Below are positions 8,758 to 17,657 of a DNA stretch of 64,000 nt, piece after piece. Each line of letters starts with the position of its first letter. Position 1 is the first letter of the stretch. The notes under the pieces are model-generated. The model was not told the origin of the DNA, did not search any database, and saw nothing but the letters and a program-made list of their open reading frames with translations. Location: assembly GCA_040387375.1 (NCBI GenBank), contig JAZKDW010000004.1:78533-142532 (forward strand). Reading direction: 5' to 3'. The DNA is from JAZKDW01 sp040387375. Its GTDB lineage: Bacteria > Pseudomonadota > Gammaproteobacteria > Burkholderiales > Burkholderiaceae_D. The position numbers were made by a program, and so were the translations under genes.

Positions 8758-9513
8758 ATGAAAGCAGAAACGCTGAAAGCAGGATACGCAGATTGCGAGT
8801 CGGGCCAGCTGCATTATGTCGCGCGCCGGTCGGCAAACGCCGGCAAGAGCGCCCTCGTCCTTCTCAACCCCAGGTCACGCTCCTGCCGCAGACTTCTGCC
8901 CTTCATTCCGGATGACAGGCCGGTTTTTATTATCGACATTCCGGGATTGGGAATGTCCTCTCCCCCTCGCGAGGGCGCCTCGATGCGTGATGTCGCGGCG
9001 GCGATCGCCGGCTTTGCCGACGCCCTCGAACTCGGCCCTATCCATGCTTTTGGCATCCATACCGGCGGCAAGGTCGCCGCGGCGCTGGCCCTGCACTGGC
9101 CCGACAAGCTCGCCAGCCTGATCGTATGCGGCAAGAGCCACAGCATCATTCCGTCCCTGGAAAAGCGAAATTCCGCCATGAAGGAACAGTCAGACAAACC
9201 TGACTCGCTGATCATGCGCTCCGAAGGCAGGTATCTTGACGAACCAGACAACGGCAACCCGATGGCGCGCCTGTACGAGGCAAACTTCAGATTTGACCTC
9301 GCGGCTGCAATCGCAGGCGCGCGTGCGCGGACGCTGATCATCGAAATAACATCATCCGAAGAAGATATCGCGTATGGCCGCCAGGGCAAGGCGCTGGCTG
9401 ACCTGAGCCCGCAGGGAACAAGCCTTGAGCTGGCGCAGACCGATGTAACCGGACTCGATTTTTATGCAGGCGCCGCGCGCGTGGCCGGGGCGATCTGCAG
9501 ATTCATCGACTGA
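8758..9513 (+). CDS. Alpha/beta-hydrolase-fold protein with His in place of the nucleophile
   Basis: Protein of 251 residues with an alpha/beta hydrolase layout. The strand-3 and oxyanion region is ALVLLNPRSRSCR, followed by IIDIPGLGMSS, and the nucleophile elbow is near residue 99. The elbow reads GIHTGG, where classical enzymes have G-x-S-x-G-G, so His101 sits at the nucleophile position. No obvious catalytic His is seen near the C-terminus. It may be a non-hydrolytic member or use another mechanism. The ATG at 8758 has GGGAG five bases upstream; an ATG six codons earlier is possible. It is divergent from livK and convergent with the ferredoxin gene. Confidence 0.75.
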   Translation: MKAETLKAGYADCESGQLHYVARRSANAGKSALVLLNPRSRSCRRLLPFIPDDRPVFIIDIPGLGMSSPPREGASMRDVAAAIAGFADALELGPIHAFGIHTGGKVAAALALHWPDKLASLIVCGKSHSIIPSLEKRNSAMKEQSDKPDSLIMRSEGRYLDEPDNGNPMARLYEANFRFDLAAAIAGARARTLIIEITSSEEDIAYGRQGKALADLSPQGTSLELAQTDVTGLDFYAGAARVAGAICRFID

Positions 9514-9538
9514 GCGCAATCGGATCGGAACGCCTGCG

Positions 9539-9859
9539 TCACTGCTGGGTTAACGGCGTCCGCACCACGATGCCATCAAGGTCTTCCTGCATGATGATCT
9601 GGCAACTGAGGCGGCTGTTTTCCTGCACATCCAGCGCGCCCTCCAGCATCATTTCCTCGTTTTTATCCATGGCCGGAAGTCTGGCCAGCCAGGCCGCGTC
9701 GACGTAGACATGGCAGGTGGCGCAGCTGCAGCTTCCTCCGCAGTCACCGAGGATACCCGGCACCATCTGGTCGAGGGCAGTCTGCATGACCGATTTGTTC
9801 ACTTGCGCCGCAACGACTGTGTCGGTTCCCGCGGCGTCAATAAAATGTATCCTGGGCAT
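9539..9859 (-). CDS. [2Fe-2S] ferredoxin, putidaredoxin/adrenodoxin type
   Basis: Electron carrier of 106 residues. The cluster ligands C40, C46, C49 and C86 follow the C-x5-C-x2-C...C pattern of vertebrate-type ferredoxins that feed bacterial P450s; an extra Cys44 lies inside the loop. It starts 52 bases after the P450 stop on the same strand, so it is most likely the P450 redox partner. No ferredoxin reductase gene is present in the window. Confidence 0.93.
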   Translation of the reverse strand: MPRIHFIDAAGTDTVVAAQVNKSVMQTALDQMVPGILGDCGGSCSCATCHVYVDAAWLARLPAMDKNEEMMLEGALDVQENSRLSCQIIMQEDLDGIVVRTPLTQQ

Positions 9860-9911
9860 TTCTCTCTCGGTTAAAAACAGGGCCGGTGCGGCGCCGATGT
9901 TTACGCTGCGT

Positions 9912-11129
9912 TCATGAAGGTGTCTTCAGATCGAATTTCACATGCAGGGGACGGAACGAGCGCGTGTAGATATTGGCGAAATACGGCGGCGCCGCACTGG
10001 CATCGAGCCGGACATTTGGCAAGCGGTCGAGGAATGCATTGATGATTTCGCGCAGTTCCGCGCGTGCCAGCGACGCGCCGATGCAGATGCGCGGTCCCAT
10101 GTTGAAAGCGAGATGCGCGCGCGGCTGCGGACGCTTCAGATCCACCATGTGCGGACAGGCAAAACGCGCCTCGTCGCGATTGGCGGCGGCATTGATCGGT
10201 ATCAGCAAGTCATTGCGCTTGACCGCAACGCCGCCCAGCTCGACATCCTGGTTTGCGACCCGGAAGCGATACTGCACCACGGTCAGCAGGCGCAGCGACT
10301 CCTCGATAAAGTTATCCAGCGCCGCGCCGCGATCCTGCGTGACAGCGGCAAGCGTTTCGGGCTGCGTCAGCAAAAGGTAATAGGCGTTGGCAATCGCATG
10401 CACGCTGGTATCGCTCCCGGCGAGGAACAGCTCGCGGCAGATGGCCATGATGTCTTCAGCGGAAACGTCGGCGAATACCTCGGGCGCCTGGGCCCACAGC
10501 AGGCTGATGATGTCAGTGCCGGGCGTCTCCTTGCGCCTGACGATTTCCGGCAGCAGGATCGCGTTCAGCTCATGCGAGGCATCCCGCGCCCGTTGCGTCG
10601 ATTCCGCTGTCCGGTCGCCGCCTATCCAGTCCATGATCGAATTGTGCAGCACCAGTTCCCGGGCAACCAGCGCTTCATCCTTCCAGTCCATTCCCATCAG
10701 CGCCACAAACACGCGCGGCGGAAGCTGGTCGGCTATCTCGGCCGCAAGGTCTGCCTGCCCGCGGCTCTCGATACGGCTGAAAATGTAATCGATGATCGGC
10801 CTGATAAAGTCCTGGGTATATCCCTGCACTACCTTGGGTCCGAACATGCGCGCCAGGTAACGTCGCAGGGTCGCATGCTCCTCGCCCTGCAATACCGTAA
10901 TGTTGCGCGGACCACCCTTGATGTCGAGGAGCTCTTCGTTGGCATCGGCGTACGGGTGACGAAAGAGTTCTTCATGCTCTTCAATATACCTGCACAGTTC
11001 ATATGACACGACGACCCAGCCGCGCATCCCGGCATCCCAGACGATATCGCCTTGCTGACGCAGCTGCTCGTAATAAGCGTGTGGATCCTTGTCGAAGGTG
11101 GACAAAATTGAATCGAACTCGAGCTTCAT
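9912..11129 (-). CDS. Cytochrome P450
   Basis: Soluble bacterial P450 of 405 residues, normal for class I enzymes. The I-helix oxygen-activation motif AGSDT is at 237-241, the K-helix ExxR (EESLR) at 276-280, and the haem-binding loop FNMGPRICIG has Cys349 as axial ligand. The ATG at 11129 is preceded by GGAAGCC; the open frame extends nine residues further. It heads a two-gene operon with the ferredoxin. The likely reaction is hydroxylation of an unactivated carbon in the island's substrate; the family assignment cannot be read directly. A 234-bp gap upstream separates it from a same-strand LysR gene and probably holds its promoter. Confidence 0.95.
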   Translation of the reverse strand: MKLEFDSILSTFDKDPHAYYEQLRQQGDIVWDAGMRGWVVVSYELCRYIEEHEELFRHPYADANEELLDIKGGPRNITVLQGEEHATLRRYLARMFGPKVVQGYTQDFIRPIIDYIFSRIESRGQADLAAEIADQLPPRVFVALMGMDWKDEALVARELVLHNSIMDWIGGDRTAESTQRARDASHELNAILLPEIVRRKETPGTDIISLLWAQAPEVFADVSAEDIMAICRELFLAGSDTSVHAIANAYYLLLTQPETLAAVTQDRGAALDNFIEESLRLLTVVQYRFRVANQDVELGGVAVKRNDLLIPINAAANRDEARFACPHMVDLKRPQPRAHLAFNMGPRICIGASLARAELREIINAFLDRLPNVRLDASAAPPYFANIYTRSFRPLHVKFDLKTPS

Positions 11130-11363
11130 GGCTTCCGATCTCCGGCATAATTTCACGCGTCATGATCCGTCATCACATGAGCGCGGATCGTGACCGATGT
11201 TTGACCGGCTTACTGTACTGGATTTGCGGCCGGCCCGATATAAGGAAATCTGCGAACCGCCATCGCATAATTCAAATCCTGCGCGTCGGATATTGACCTG
11301 ATGCGCTTGATGCGCCGCACCATAATCTATGGCTGACCGCAACGTATCACCGCATCCATTTCA

Positions 11364-12350
11364 CTATGTATTCCTGGCGGGCTCCTGACTGTCAGGCAGT
11401 CGCACTTCATGATAATCCTTGCAGAACAATGGATCGCTCCGCACGGATTCGACAATGTAATCCACCACTGCGCGGACGCGCGCCAGGTTGATCATTTCCG
11501 GATGAATGGCGAGCCAGTAGTCCCGCTTGAGACTGAAGGAGTCACCCAGGACGACCTGCAGCTTCGGGTGATTCGAAGCGATGAAATCAGGCAGTATGCA
11601 CAGCCCGGCGCCGGCGGCGACAGCCTCAATCTGCGCGGATATGCTGGCCGACTCGAAATGCGCCTCCATTTCCTTGCCGAGCTGAGGCAGGACATCCAGC
11701 TGCGGCGCATCCAGCAAGTCAGGTATGTAGCCGACAAACCGGTGGTGCTGCAGGTCTTCGATCGTGCTGATCGGGGGCGCATCAAGCAGATATTCGGCCG
11801 ACGAATAAATGCGCATCGTATAGTCCGTGAGTTTGCGGATTATCTGCCGCAACTGATTCGGAGGCGTCAATAATATGGCGATATCGGCGTCGCGATTGGA
11901 CAGGTTGACGACCTGAGGCAGCACCACAACCTTAAGCCGCAGATCAGGATTGGCGATCGACAGCTCGGCAAGTTTCCTGGCCAGGAAATAGGATCCGAAA
12001 CAGTTGGGCGCGCCGACCCGGACGATTCCCGAAATTGCCAGGTCGCTGGACGTAATTGCTTCTTCCGCACGGATCGTAAGTGCCTCGATCGCCTCCGCGT
12101 ATTTGAAAAGATGGTCACCCTGCACCGTCAAATCGTAGGTGGGGCCGCGGGAACTGAACAGCCGTGACTGCAAGGCGCTCTCCAATGCAGTCACCCGCCT
12201 GCGCACGGTGTTATGGTCCACACCTAATCGGCGCGCCGCTGATGCAGGCGTACCCGAGCGCACAAGCTCAAGAAAATACTTGAGGTCGGTCCATTCAAAT
12301 TGACGGGGAGAGGTCACTTCGGTTCCTAGCTTGATGGCTGCATGGCGCAT
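11364..12350 (-). CDS. LysR-family transcriptional regulator
   Basis: Regulator of about 328 residues. The N-terminal HTH reads FEWTDLKYFLELVRSG...TPASAARRLGVDHNTVRRRV, which resembles the LysR subgroup whose members recognise with VDHNTVRRR-type helices. A LysR substrate-binding domain follows, containing GIVRVGAPNCFG. The ATG at 12350 is preferred over a TTG six codons upstream. It is divergent from the acyl-CoA synthetase gene and lies upstream of the P450, so it could control either or both. Confidence 0.88.
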   Translation of the reverse strand: MRHAAIKLGTEVTSPRQFEWTDLKYFLELVRSGTPASAARRLGVDHNTVRRRVTALESALQSRLFSSRGPTYDLTVQGDHLFKYAEAIEALTIRAEEAITSSDLAISGIVRVGAPNCFGSYFLARKLAELSIANPDLRLKVVVLPQVVNLSNRDADIAILLTPPNQLRQIIRKLTDYTMRIYSSAEYLLDAPPISTIEDLQHHRFVGYIPDLLDAPQLDVLPQLGKEMEAHFESASISAQIEAVAAGAGLCILPDFIASNHPKLQVVLGDSFSLKRDYWLAIHPEMINLARVRAVVDYIVESVRSDPLFCKDYHEVRLPDSQEPARNT

Positions 12351-12378
12351 CTGGACTCTGCAGCACAATTACGTTATC

Positions 12379-12393
12379 TTGCGTCAACGCGAA
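12379..12393. promoter_or_regulatory. Putative LysR-type binding site between divergent LysR and acyl-CoA synthetase genes
   Basis: TTGCGTCAACGCGAA contains the perfect dyad GCGT-CA-ACGC and fits a T-N11-A framework. It sits 29 bases upstream of the LysR ATG and before the divergent synthetase, where LysR autoregulatory sites usually lie. The core shares TTGCG with the livK upstream dyads. Support is by position and symmetry only. Confidence 0.4.
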
Positions 12394-12520
12394 TTTTCTT
12401 TTTCAAGAGATGCATCATCCTGAAAAAACAACAGGAAAACGCTGCCTCGCGCCCATCGATGATGCGGAAATTTCGAGCATAACTCAAATATTTAATTCAG
12501 AGCAACCAAATGAATTTACT

Positions 12521-14095
12521 ATGAAATCGGAGTCCGATGCTGGCAACCCGGATACCCTGGCAACGCTCATTCTTCGATCGGCGCAGCGATGGCCGGATGT
12601 TGAATCAATTTTAATTGCTGACGTTCGATGGACTTTCGATTCGCTTGTAAAACGATTGACCGAGGTGGCGGGTATGCTGCGGGCCAACGGACTCAAGCGC
12701 GGCGACCGGATCGGCCTCCTGCTGGAAAACTCGCCGGAGTATCTGGAACTGGTTCTGGGCGCCACGTTGATCGGCGTGGTGCCGGTTCTGTTTAACGAGG
12801 TAACCCGTGGCGACCAGCTTCAGATGCTGCTGGGCTCCCTGAACCTGAAGATGCTGTTTGCTTCAAGGGCGGAGAACATGGATCTCGACACGATCGTCAG
12901 CGGCAGCGACCCGCGGATAATCTGGATCGGTGAAGAGGCGCCCGATGCCCAGCCGACTTACTGCGCGCTGATGGCGGCCGAATCGAATTTTTCCCACGGC
13001 GATATTGCCAATGAGGCGGCGGGGCTCAGGCCGGAAGATCCGCTCGTACTGCTATTTACTTCGGCGGTCACTACCGGCGTACCGAAGTCATGCGTGCTGA
13101 GCAACCAGGATGTTCTATCAACAATCAGTCACTTCATCGGACGCATTGAACTCCAGGCCGGGTCGCGCATCTGGATACCACTTCATATGTTCCAGGTCGG
13201 ATTTCTTGCGCCGCTGGCGGCTGCCTTCGCCATTGGCGCAACGGTGGTCACCTCCAGAAAGTTCGAGCCCGTAGCGGCACTGAACCTCATTGCACTGGAA
13301 AAAGTGACGCACGCCTATCCGGTGTACCCCAGCTCCTGGCTTCCGGTGATTTACAGCCTTGATTTTTTCCCGTCCGATTTCCCTGCGCTGACGCATGTGG
13401 TGCTGCTTGGACCACCGACTCTTTTACGCAGGGTGCAACGTTTGCTTCCGCACTGCTCGGTCGTAAACACCTACGGCGGCGCTGAACATTGCGGCGGAAT
13501 GTGCATGCCATTTGCAAACGACCCCGCCGAGATCCGCCTCGGCGCAGTTGGCCGACCTTACAGCAACTATAAAGTACGCATCGTGGATATGAAGACCATG
13601 GAAATCTGTGCGCCCGGGGAAATCGGCGAAATTCAGATTTTGCTCCCGTCGGGTCCGCGGAAAAATGACACTTCCGGATCATCGTATACATCGGACGGCT
13701 GGCTTCAGACCAGCGATCTGGGTTCAATGACCACGCAAGGCGTGATGTATTTTCACGGCCGTTTTTCGGAAATTTTGAACATCGGCGGCCATCATTTTTC
13801 CTGCGCTCGTATAGAAGCAATACTGAGCGAGCATCCCGCTGTGTGTGTGGCCCAGGTCATTGCCGTGGATGACCCGCAAATGGGTCAATTCAGTGCGGCT
13901 TTTGTTGAGTTGCGGCCCGGCTATTCCACTACCGGGTCCGAGCTGCTGGACACCTGCAAAAATGCGCTGGATGAAACGCAGATACCGCGCACCATCACTT
14001 TTGTAAACGATTGGCCGATGTCAGCCTCGAAAATCCAGAAACATCTGCTGATCAAGATGATGGCAAGCAGTTCAGGCGAACTTCCGGCGTCCTGA
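12521..14095 (+). CDS. Acyl-CoA synthetase (AMP-forming, ANL superfamily)
   Basis: Adenylate-forming ligase of about 524 residues that would activate a carboxylic acid to its CoA thioester. The A5 motif YGGAEHCGG, A7 (YTSDGWLQTSDLG) and A8 (FSEILNIGGHHFSCARIEAIL in outline) are recognisable. The A3 phosphate loop reads TSAVTTGVPK rather than TSGTTGxPK. The A10 region is MSASKIQK, where the catalytic Lys is kept but the preceding Gly is absent; that variant occurs in some synthetases. The start is uncertain: the frame opens at 12410, and 12521 gives the more usual N-terminus. Its 3' end overlaps the convergent FAA gene by 24 bases. Confidence 0.85.
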   Translation: MKSESDAGNPDTLATLILRSAQRWPDVESILIADVRWTFDSLVKRLTEVAGMLRANGLKRGDRIGLLLENSPEYLELVLGATLIGVVPVLFNEVTRGDQLQMLLGSLNLKMLFASRAENMDLDTIVSGSDPRIIWIGEEAPDAQPTYCALMAAESNFSHGDIANEAAGLRPEDPLVLLFTSAVTTGVPKSCVLSNQDVLSTISHFIGRIELQAGSRIWIPLHMFQVGFLAPLAAAFAIGATVVTSRKFEPVAALNLIALEKVTHAYPVYPSSWLPVIYSLDFFPSDFPALTHVVLLGPPTLLRRVQRLLPHCSVVNTYGGAEHCGGMCMPFANDPAEIRLGAVGRPYSNYKVRIVDMKTMEICAPGEIGEIQILLPSGPRKNDTSGSSYTSDGWLQTSDLGSMTTQGVMYFHGRFSEILNIGGHHFSCARIEAILSEHPAVCVAQVIAVDDPQMGQFSAAFVELRPGYSTTGSELLDTCKNALDETQIPRTITFVNDWPMSASKIQKHLLIKMMASSSGELPAS

Positions 14096-15070
14096 TTTTT
14101 CCAGCGTCTGATCGATGGCGCCAAAAATCGATGCGCCGTCGTCGTCGAAGCACTCGATGCGAATGGCGTCGCCGTATTTCAGGAACGGCGTTTCCGCCTT
14201 GCCCGTTTCCAGGATTTCAAATGCGCGCTTTTCGAGCAGGCAGGCGTGGCCGCGTTCCGTATCGTAGTTGGACACCGTACCCGCGCCTATGATCGAGCCG
14301 GCTTCAATGTCGCGTGTACGTGCGAGATGGCTGATCAATTGGGGGAATTCGAATAACGCATCCACGTGCCCCTCAGGCGTGCCAATCAGCCGGCCGCGCA
14401 CGGAGACGGAGATGCTGCGCGCCAGCATGCGGCCGGTCCAGTACTTCCCCAAAGTCTTCGGTGATACGGCGACCGGACTATAGGCATTGGCCGGCTTGGA
14501 TTGCAATACGCCCAGTCCCTTCGCCATTTCCGGAAACTGAAGGCCACGCAAGGAAAAATCGTTCACAAGAAGGATGAGCTTGATGTGAGCCGCGGCCTCT
14601 TCGACCGTCGTGCCCATTGGCACATCATCGGTAATCACGCAGATTCCCGCCTCAAGGTCGGCATTCCAGTCATCGTCGGCGCAGATCATCGGCGAGCGCG
14701 GTGGCACAAAACTATCGGAGCCGCCCTGATACATGCCGATCTCGGTGTAGAGCGACTGCGGCAGATCGCGATTCGTGGACTTGCGGCAGCGTTCCAGATG
14801 GCTGATCCACACGCTGCCTTCACACCATTGATATGATCGCGGCAGCGGCGAATGGACGGCAAATTCATCGAAGGGGAAAACATCCGTCAGGCGGCCGGCA
14901 TTCAGATCATCAAACACGGCTTCAAGCCGTGCTTCGCACTCGGACCAGTTTTCAAGCGCTGACTGGAGAGTCAATGCGATCCTCGGCACCGATGCGGCCG
15001 TTTTAAGGTCCGTGCTCACCACGATCAGGGTGCCGTCGCGCCCGCCGGTCTTCAACGATGCCAGTTTCAT
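14072..15070 (-). CDS. Fumarylacetoacetate-hydrolase-family protein
   Basis: 332-residue FAA-family enzyme of the longer type, with an N-terminal FAA domain (MKLASLKTGGRDGTLIVV) before the catalytic fold. Members cleave or hydrate C-C bonds in dioxo acids from ring cleavage. Metal-site acidic residues are plausible around WNADLEAGICVITDDV, in the position of the E-x-E/D ligands. It follows the cupin gene by ten bases and the SDR, forming a three-gene minus-strand operon. A second FAA gene lies at 31000-31866. The exact substrate is unknown. Confidence 0.85.
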   Translation of the reverse strand: MKLASLKTGGRDGTLIVVSTDLKTAASVPRIALTLQSALENWSECEARLEAVFDDLNAGRLTDVFPFDEFAVHSPLPRSYQWCEGSVWISHLERCRKSTNRDLPQSLYTEIGMYQGGSDSFVPPRSPMICADDDWNADLEAGICVITDDVPMGTTVEEAAAHIKLILLVNDFSLRGLQFPEMAKGLGVLQSKPANAYSPVAVSPKTLGKYWTGRMLARSISVSVRGRLIGTPEGHVDALFEFPQLISHLARTRDIEAGSIIGAGTVSNYDTERGHACLLEKRAFEILETGKAETPFLKYGDAIRIECFDDDGASIFGAIDQTLEKSGRRKFA

Positions 15071-15080
15071 TTGCGTGCCC

Positions 15081-15887
15081 TCAATTCTTGTCGCTGTCTA
15101 CAGTGTCGTAGTCCGCAGGTATGCACATTTCCAATACAAGATAGTCCGAAGAAAAGCCCGGCACATCATGGGCCATCCGTGGCGCCACACACATCGCGTC
15201 GCCAGCAGCCATGCGCACCCAGGGGCGATGCTGTACCGCGAGATCAGCCCAGCCGCGCAATACATAAAACAGTTGTCCCATGCTGTGTGAATGCCAGCCG
15301 GTGCCGCCTTCAATGGATTGGGTAGCGCGCACTACATGGATATGAATCCTGCGGCCCGTCGCGCTCGCGACACCAAGGTCGCGATACCGGAAAAACCGTC
15401 GCGGGCCTTCGCCCATCGCATAACTCTCTTCATTTTCCCGGCTTACATGCCATGCCCCCGGCGCGATATCGGCAAATCCAAGTGAGTCCGCACCGGTGGC
15501 GCCGGCGCCGATTTCCACGATTTCAGCGTCATGCGACAGGGTCCAGCTGACATCCTTTCCAGACCCGTAACGGCATGCTGAATCATAAGCGAAAAGGCGG
15601 ATCGGATCAGCGCCGGATTCGTGCAGGTCGACGCTTCCGGCAAGTACGAAGACAAAGGAAAAGCAGCGATCGGCCGCCCCCAGGGAACTTGTCCTGGTGA
15701 AGACGCCGGCGCTGCGCATATGGCGGCCGAAAAGTACCTCGCCGCTGGCATTATCCAGGCTCAGATTGCGATACTGTAGCCCGCTCCCGGAATCCGATCG
15801 CCAGATGGCCGGGGCCAGGGGAGAATATCCAAAATCCTTGACGATCGATGGAAAGGCGGTCTTGCTAACGGCGGCTTCGGAGCTCAT
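15081..15887 (-). CDS. Two-domain cupin protein
   Basis: 268-residue protein with two cupin-like halves. The C-terminal half carries a metal-type motif GTGWHSHSMGQLFYVLRG and the second cupin motif GDAMCVAPRMAHDV, so three His residues are available. The N-terminal half (FSFVFVLAGSVDLHESG) lacks an obvious His set. AAGGA lies seven bases before the ATG. It sits between an SDR and an FAA hydrolase, suggesting a dioxygenase or isomerase step in the same route. It is unlike the gentisate-dioxygenase-type cupin at 34450-35439. Confidence 0.75.
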   Translation of the reverse strand: MSSEAAVSKTAFPSIVKDFGYSPLAPAIWRSDSGSGLQYRNLSLDNASGEVLFGRHMRSAGVFTRTSSLGAADRCFSFVFVLAGSVDLHESGADPIRLFAYDSACRYGSGKDVSWTLSHDAEIVEIGAGATGADSLGFADIAPGAWHVSRENEESYAMGEGPRRFFRYRDLGVASATGRRIHIHVVRATQSIEGGTGWHSHSMGQLFYVLRGWADLAVQHRPWVRMAAGDAMCVAPRMAHDVPGFSSDYLVLEMCIPADYDTVDSDKN

Positions 15888-15922
15888 GAGATAGTCCTTA
15901 TTGGATAATTGTCGTCAGGCGT

Positions 15923-16708
15923 TCAGGTGGGCACGGAGGCGCCACGCAATGTGGGCATCAGCGTCATCAGCACACCGCCATCCACCGGGAGATCGACGCC
16001 AGTGATGTAGGCGGCATCTTCACTGGCTAAAAATGCGATGACACGCGCCACGTCTTCGGGGCTGCCGACACGCCGCAGCGGAATATGGCGGGCACGGTCC
16101 GAGCGGCGTGCCGGATCTGAATAAACCTGATCGGTCATCCCCGTATGGATCATCCCGGGCGATACACAATTGCAGCGTATCCCATCAGGCCCCCACTCAA
16201 ACGCCATCTGCTTGACGAGCATCACAAGCGCTGCTTTGCTTGCGCTGTACGCGCCGTGCGGAGGCGTCGGCTCCCGTGCGGAAATAGAGGCTGTCGCCAC
16301 TATCGCCCCTTTTGATTCGCGCAGCATCGGATGGCACGCTTTGGCAAGCAGCCAGGTAACCCGGGTGTTGACCGCAAACATCCGATCGTACTCGTCCAGC
16401 GTCATCTCGGTCAGCGGCGCAGTCATGATGACCCCCGCATTGCTGATCAGGGTATCCACGCCCCCGAATTCTGTCAGGGCCTTGCGCGCAATCGTGTCGA
16501 CGAAAGCGGGATCGCTGAGGTCGCCTGCCAGAGGCAGCGCATTGAAGCCGGCGTTGCTGAGCGACTGCGCCACCTCCCCCAGTTTTTCCGCTGCGTAGTC
16601 AATTAATAGCAGGTTGGCGGCTTTCCCCGATCGCTGGGCGCTCCGTGCCAGCGCCATCGCGGATGCCTGCCCTATCCCACTCGCAGCGCCTGTAATGATG
16701 GCATTCAT
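15923..16708 (-). CDS. Short-chain dehydrogenase/reductase
   Basis: Classical SDR of 261 residues. The cofactor motif TGAASGIG is at residues 6-13. The NNAG equivalent is SNAG, the active site is YSASK with an upstream Ser in the TASISAR segment, and the C-terminal VDGG motif is present. It probably interconverts an alcohol and a ketone with NAD(P). First gene of an SDR-cupin-FAA operon. In the pathway model it would oxidise the hydroxyl made by the P450. Confidence 0.92.
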   Translation of the reverse strand: MNAIITGAASGIGQASAMALARSAQRSGKAANLLLIDYAAEKLGEVAQSLSNAGFNALPLAGDLSDPAFVDTIARKALTEFGGVDTLISNAGVIMTAPLTEMTLDEYDRMFAVNTRVTWLLAKACHPMLRESKGAIVATASISAREPTPPHGAYSASKAALVMLVKQMAFEWGPDGIRCNCVSPGMIHTGMTDQVYSDPARRSDRARHIPLRRVGSPEDVARVIAFLASEDAAYITGVDLPVDGGVLMTLMPTLRGASVPT

Positions 16709-17058
16709 CTCCTATCCTGCATGTGCAGATTCCTGGCAGGATTGCGTAATGTCATTTGCTGCCTCCATGGTTTTATCGGGCGAGTCGCGCTGATACTTTT
16801 TCTTGGACGATAAATTATATTTGAGCGCAACAGGATTATCGGCGGGAAGTTTTGCGAAACCAGTTCGTGGAAAAGAGCCGGAGATATTTATCGTAATTGG
16901 TGCACTGCAAGATCCACTGAACACGATTCGCTGTTTCAATCATGCGATATCGCTTCGCAGAATTTCTGCCGCCCGAGGATGGTCGATTCCTCTATAGTCA
17001 TTTCGTAAAAGCTGTCCCACCCCTATCGAACGCATCCTGACTTTCAAGGACTGTGGAA
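16709..17058. other. Divergent intergenic region without a gene
   Basis: 350 bases between divergent SDR and SnoaL-like genes. No convincing coding sequence was found. It must hold both promoters. A 12-bp dyad CTGCA-TG-TGCAG lies at 16717-16728, close to the SDR start; it may be chance. The A/T content is visibly higher than in the flanking genes. Confidence 0.6.
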
Positions 17059-17610
17059 ATGACTTTGCAAAAACGTGATGCATCAGAAGACAAATCGGCC
17101 ATCATGGACGTGCTGAACATGTATTGCCGTGCGATGGACCGCATGGACAGGGAACTTGCATTGTCATGTTGGCATACCGGCGGAACAGACAACCACGCTC
17201 CGCTGTATGCCGGCTCGGCCGAAGGTTTTATTGATTGGCTGTGGCCCACGCACGCAGCGATGATATCTACCCATCACATGATAGGAAACTGCCTGATATC
17301 GTTGAATGGCGATGCCGCTGGCGTGGAAACCTATTGGTCAGTCACTCTGCGGATCCCGAAAGATGGCCGTGTCTTTGACTACCGTGGACTGGGGCGGTAC
17401 GTCGACAATTTCGAATATCTGGATGGTAGATGGGCAATCCGCCATCGCCAGTCGATCAGGGACTGGACCCGCACTGACGAATACCAGACACCGCCCGGCG
17501 ATTCCCGATTTTCCAGCGTAATGCAGAAAAATAACCCTGAGGCGCGCGAGATTCTGCCGCAGCGGGATCGCTCGGATTATTCATACAGCGTGTTGGGCCT
17601 GTATATTTAA
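17059..17610 (+). CDS. SnoaL-like (NTF2-fold) protein
   Basis: 183-residue protein with an N-terminal YCRAMDRMDRELALSCWHT segment and a C-terminal half that reads RYVDNFEYLDGRWAIRHR, both typical of SnoaL_4/NTF2-like folds. Members include dehydratases and isomerases and proteins related to ring-hydroxylating oxygenase small subunits. AAGGA lies eight bases before the ATG at 17059; a GTG two codons earlier has a poor site. It leads a plus-strand set with GST and the indolepyruvate oxidoreductase. The specific reaction is unknown. Confidence 0.8.
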   Translation: MTLQKRDASEDKSAIMDVLNMYCRAMDRMDRELALSCWHTGGTDNHAPLYAGSAEGFIDWLWPTHAAMISTHHMIGNCLISLNGDAAGVETYWSVTLRIPKDGRVFDYRGLGRYVDNFEYLDGRWAIRHRQSIRDWTRTDEYQTPPGDSRFSSVMQKNNPEAREILPQRDRSDYSYSVLGLYI

Positions 17611-17657
17611 CAGCAACAACAACCCGACCCGCCATACAACGACGACTGACATAAACC

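Noticed and set aside
16717..16728. 12-bp dyad CTGCA-TG-TGCAG upstream of the SDR as an operator
   Set aside because: Too short to separate from chance and without a second copy near other island promoters.
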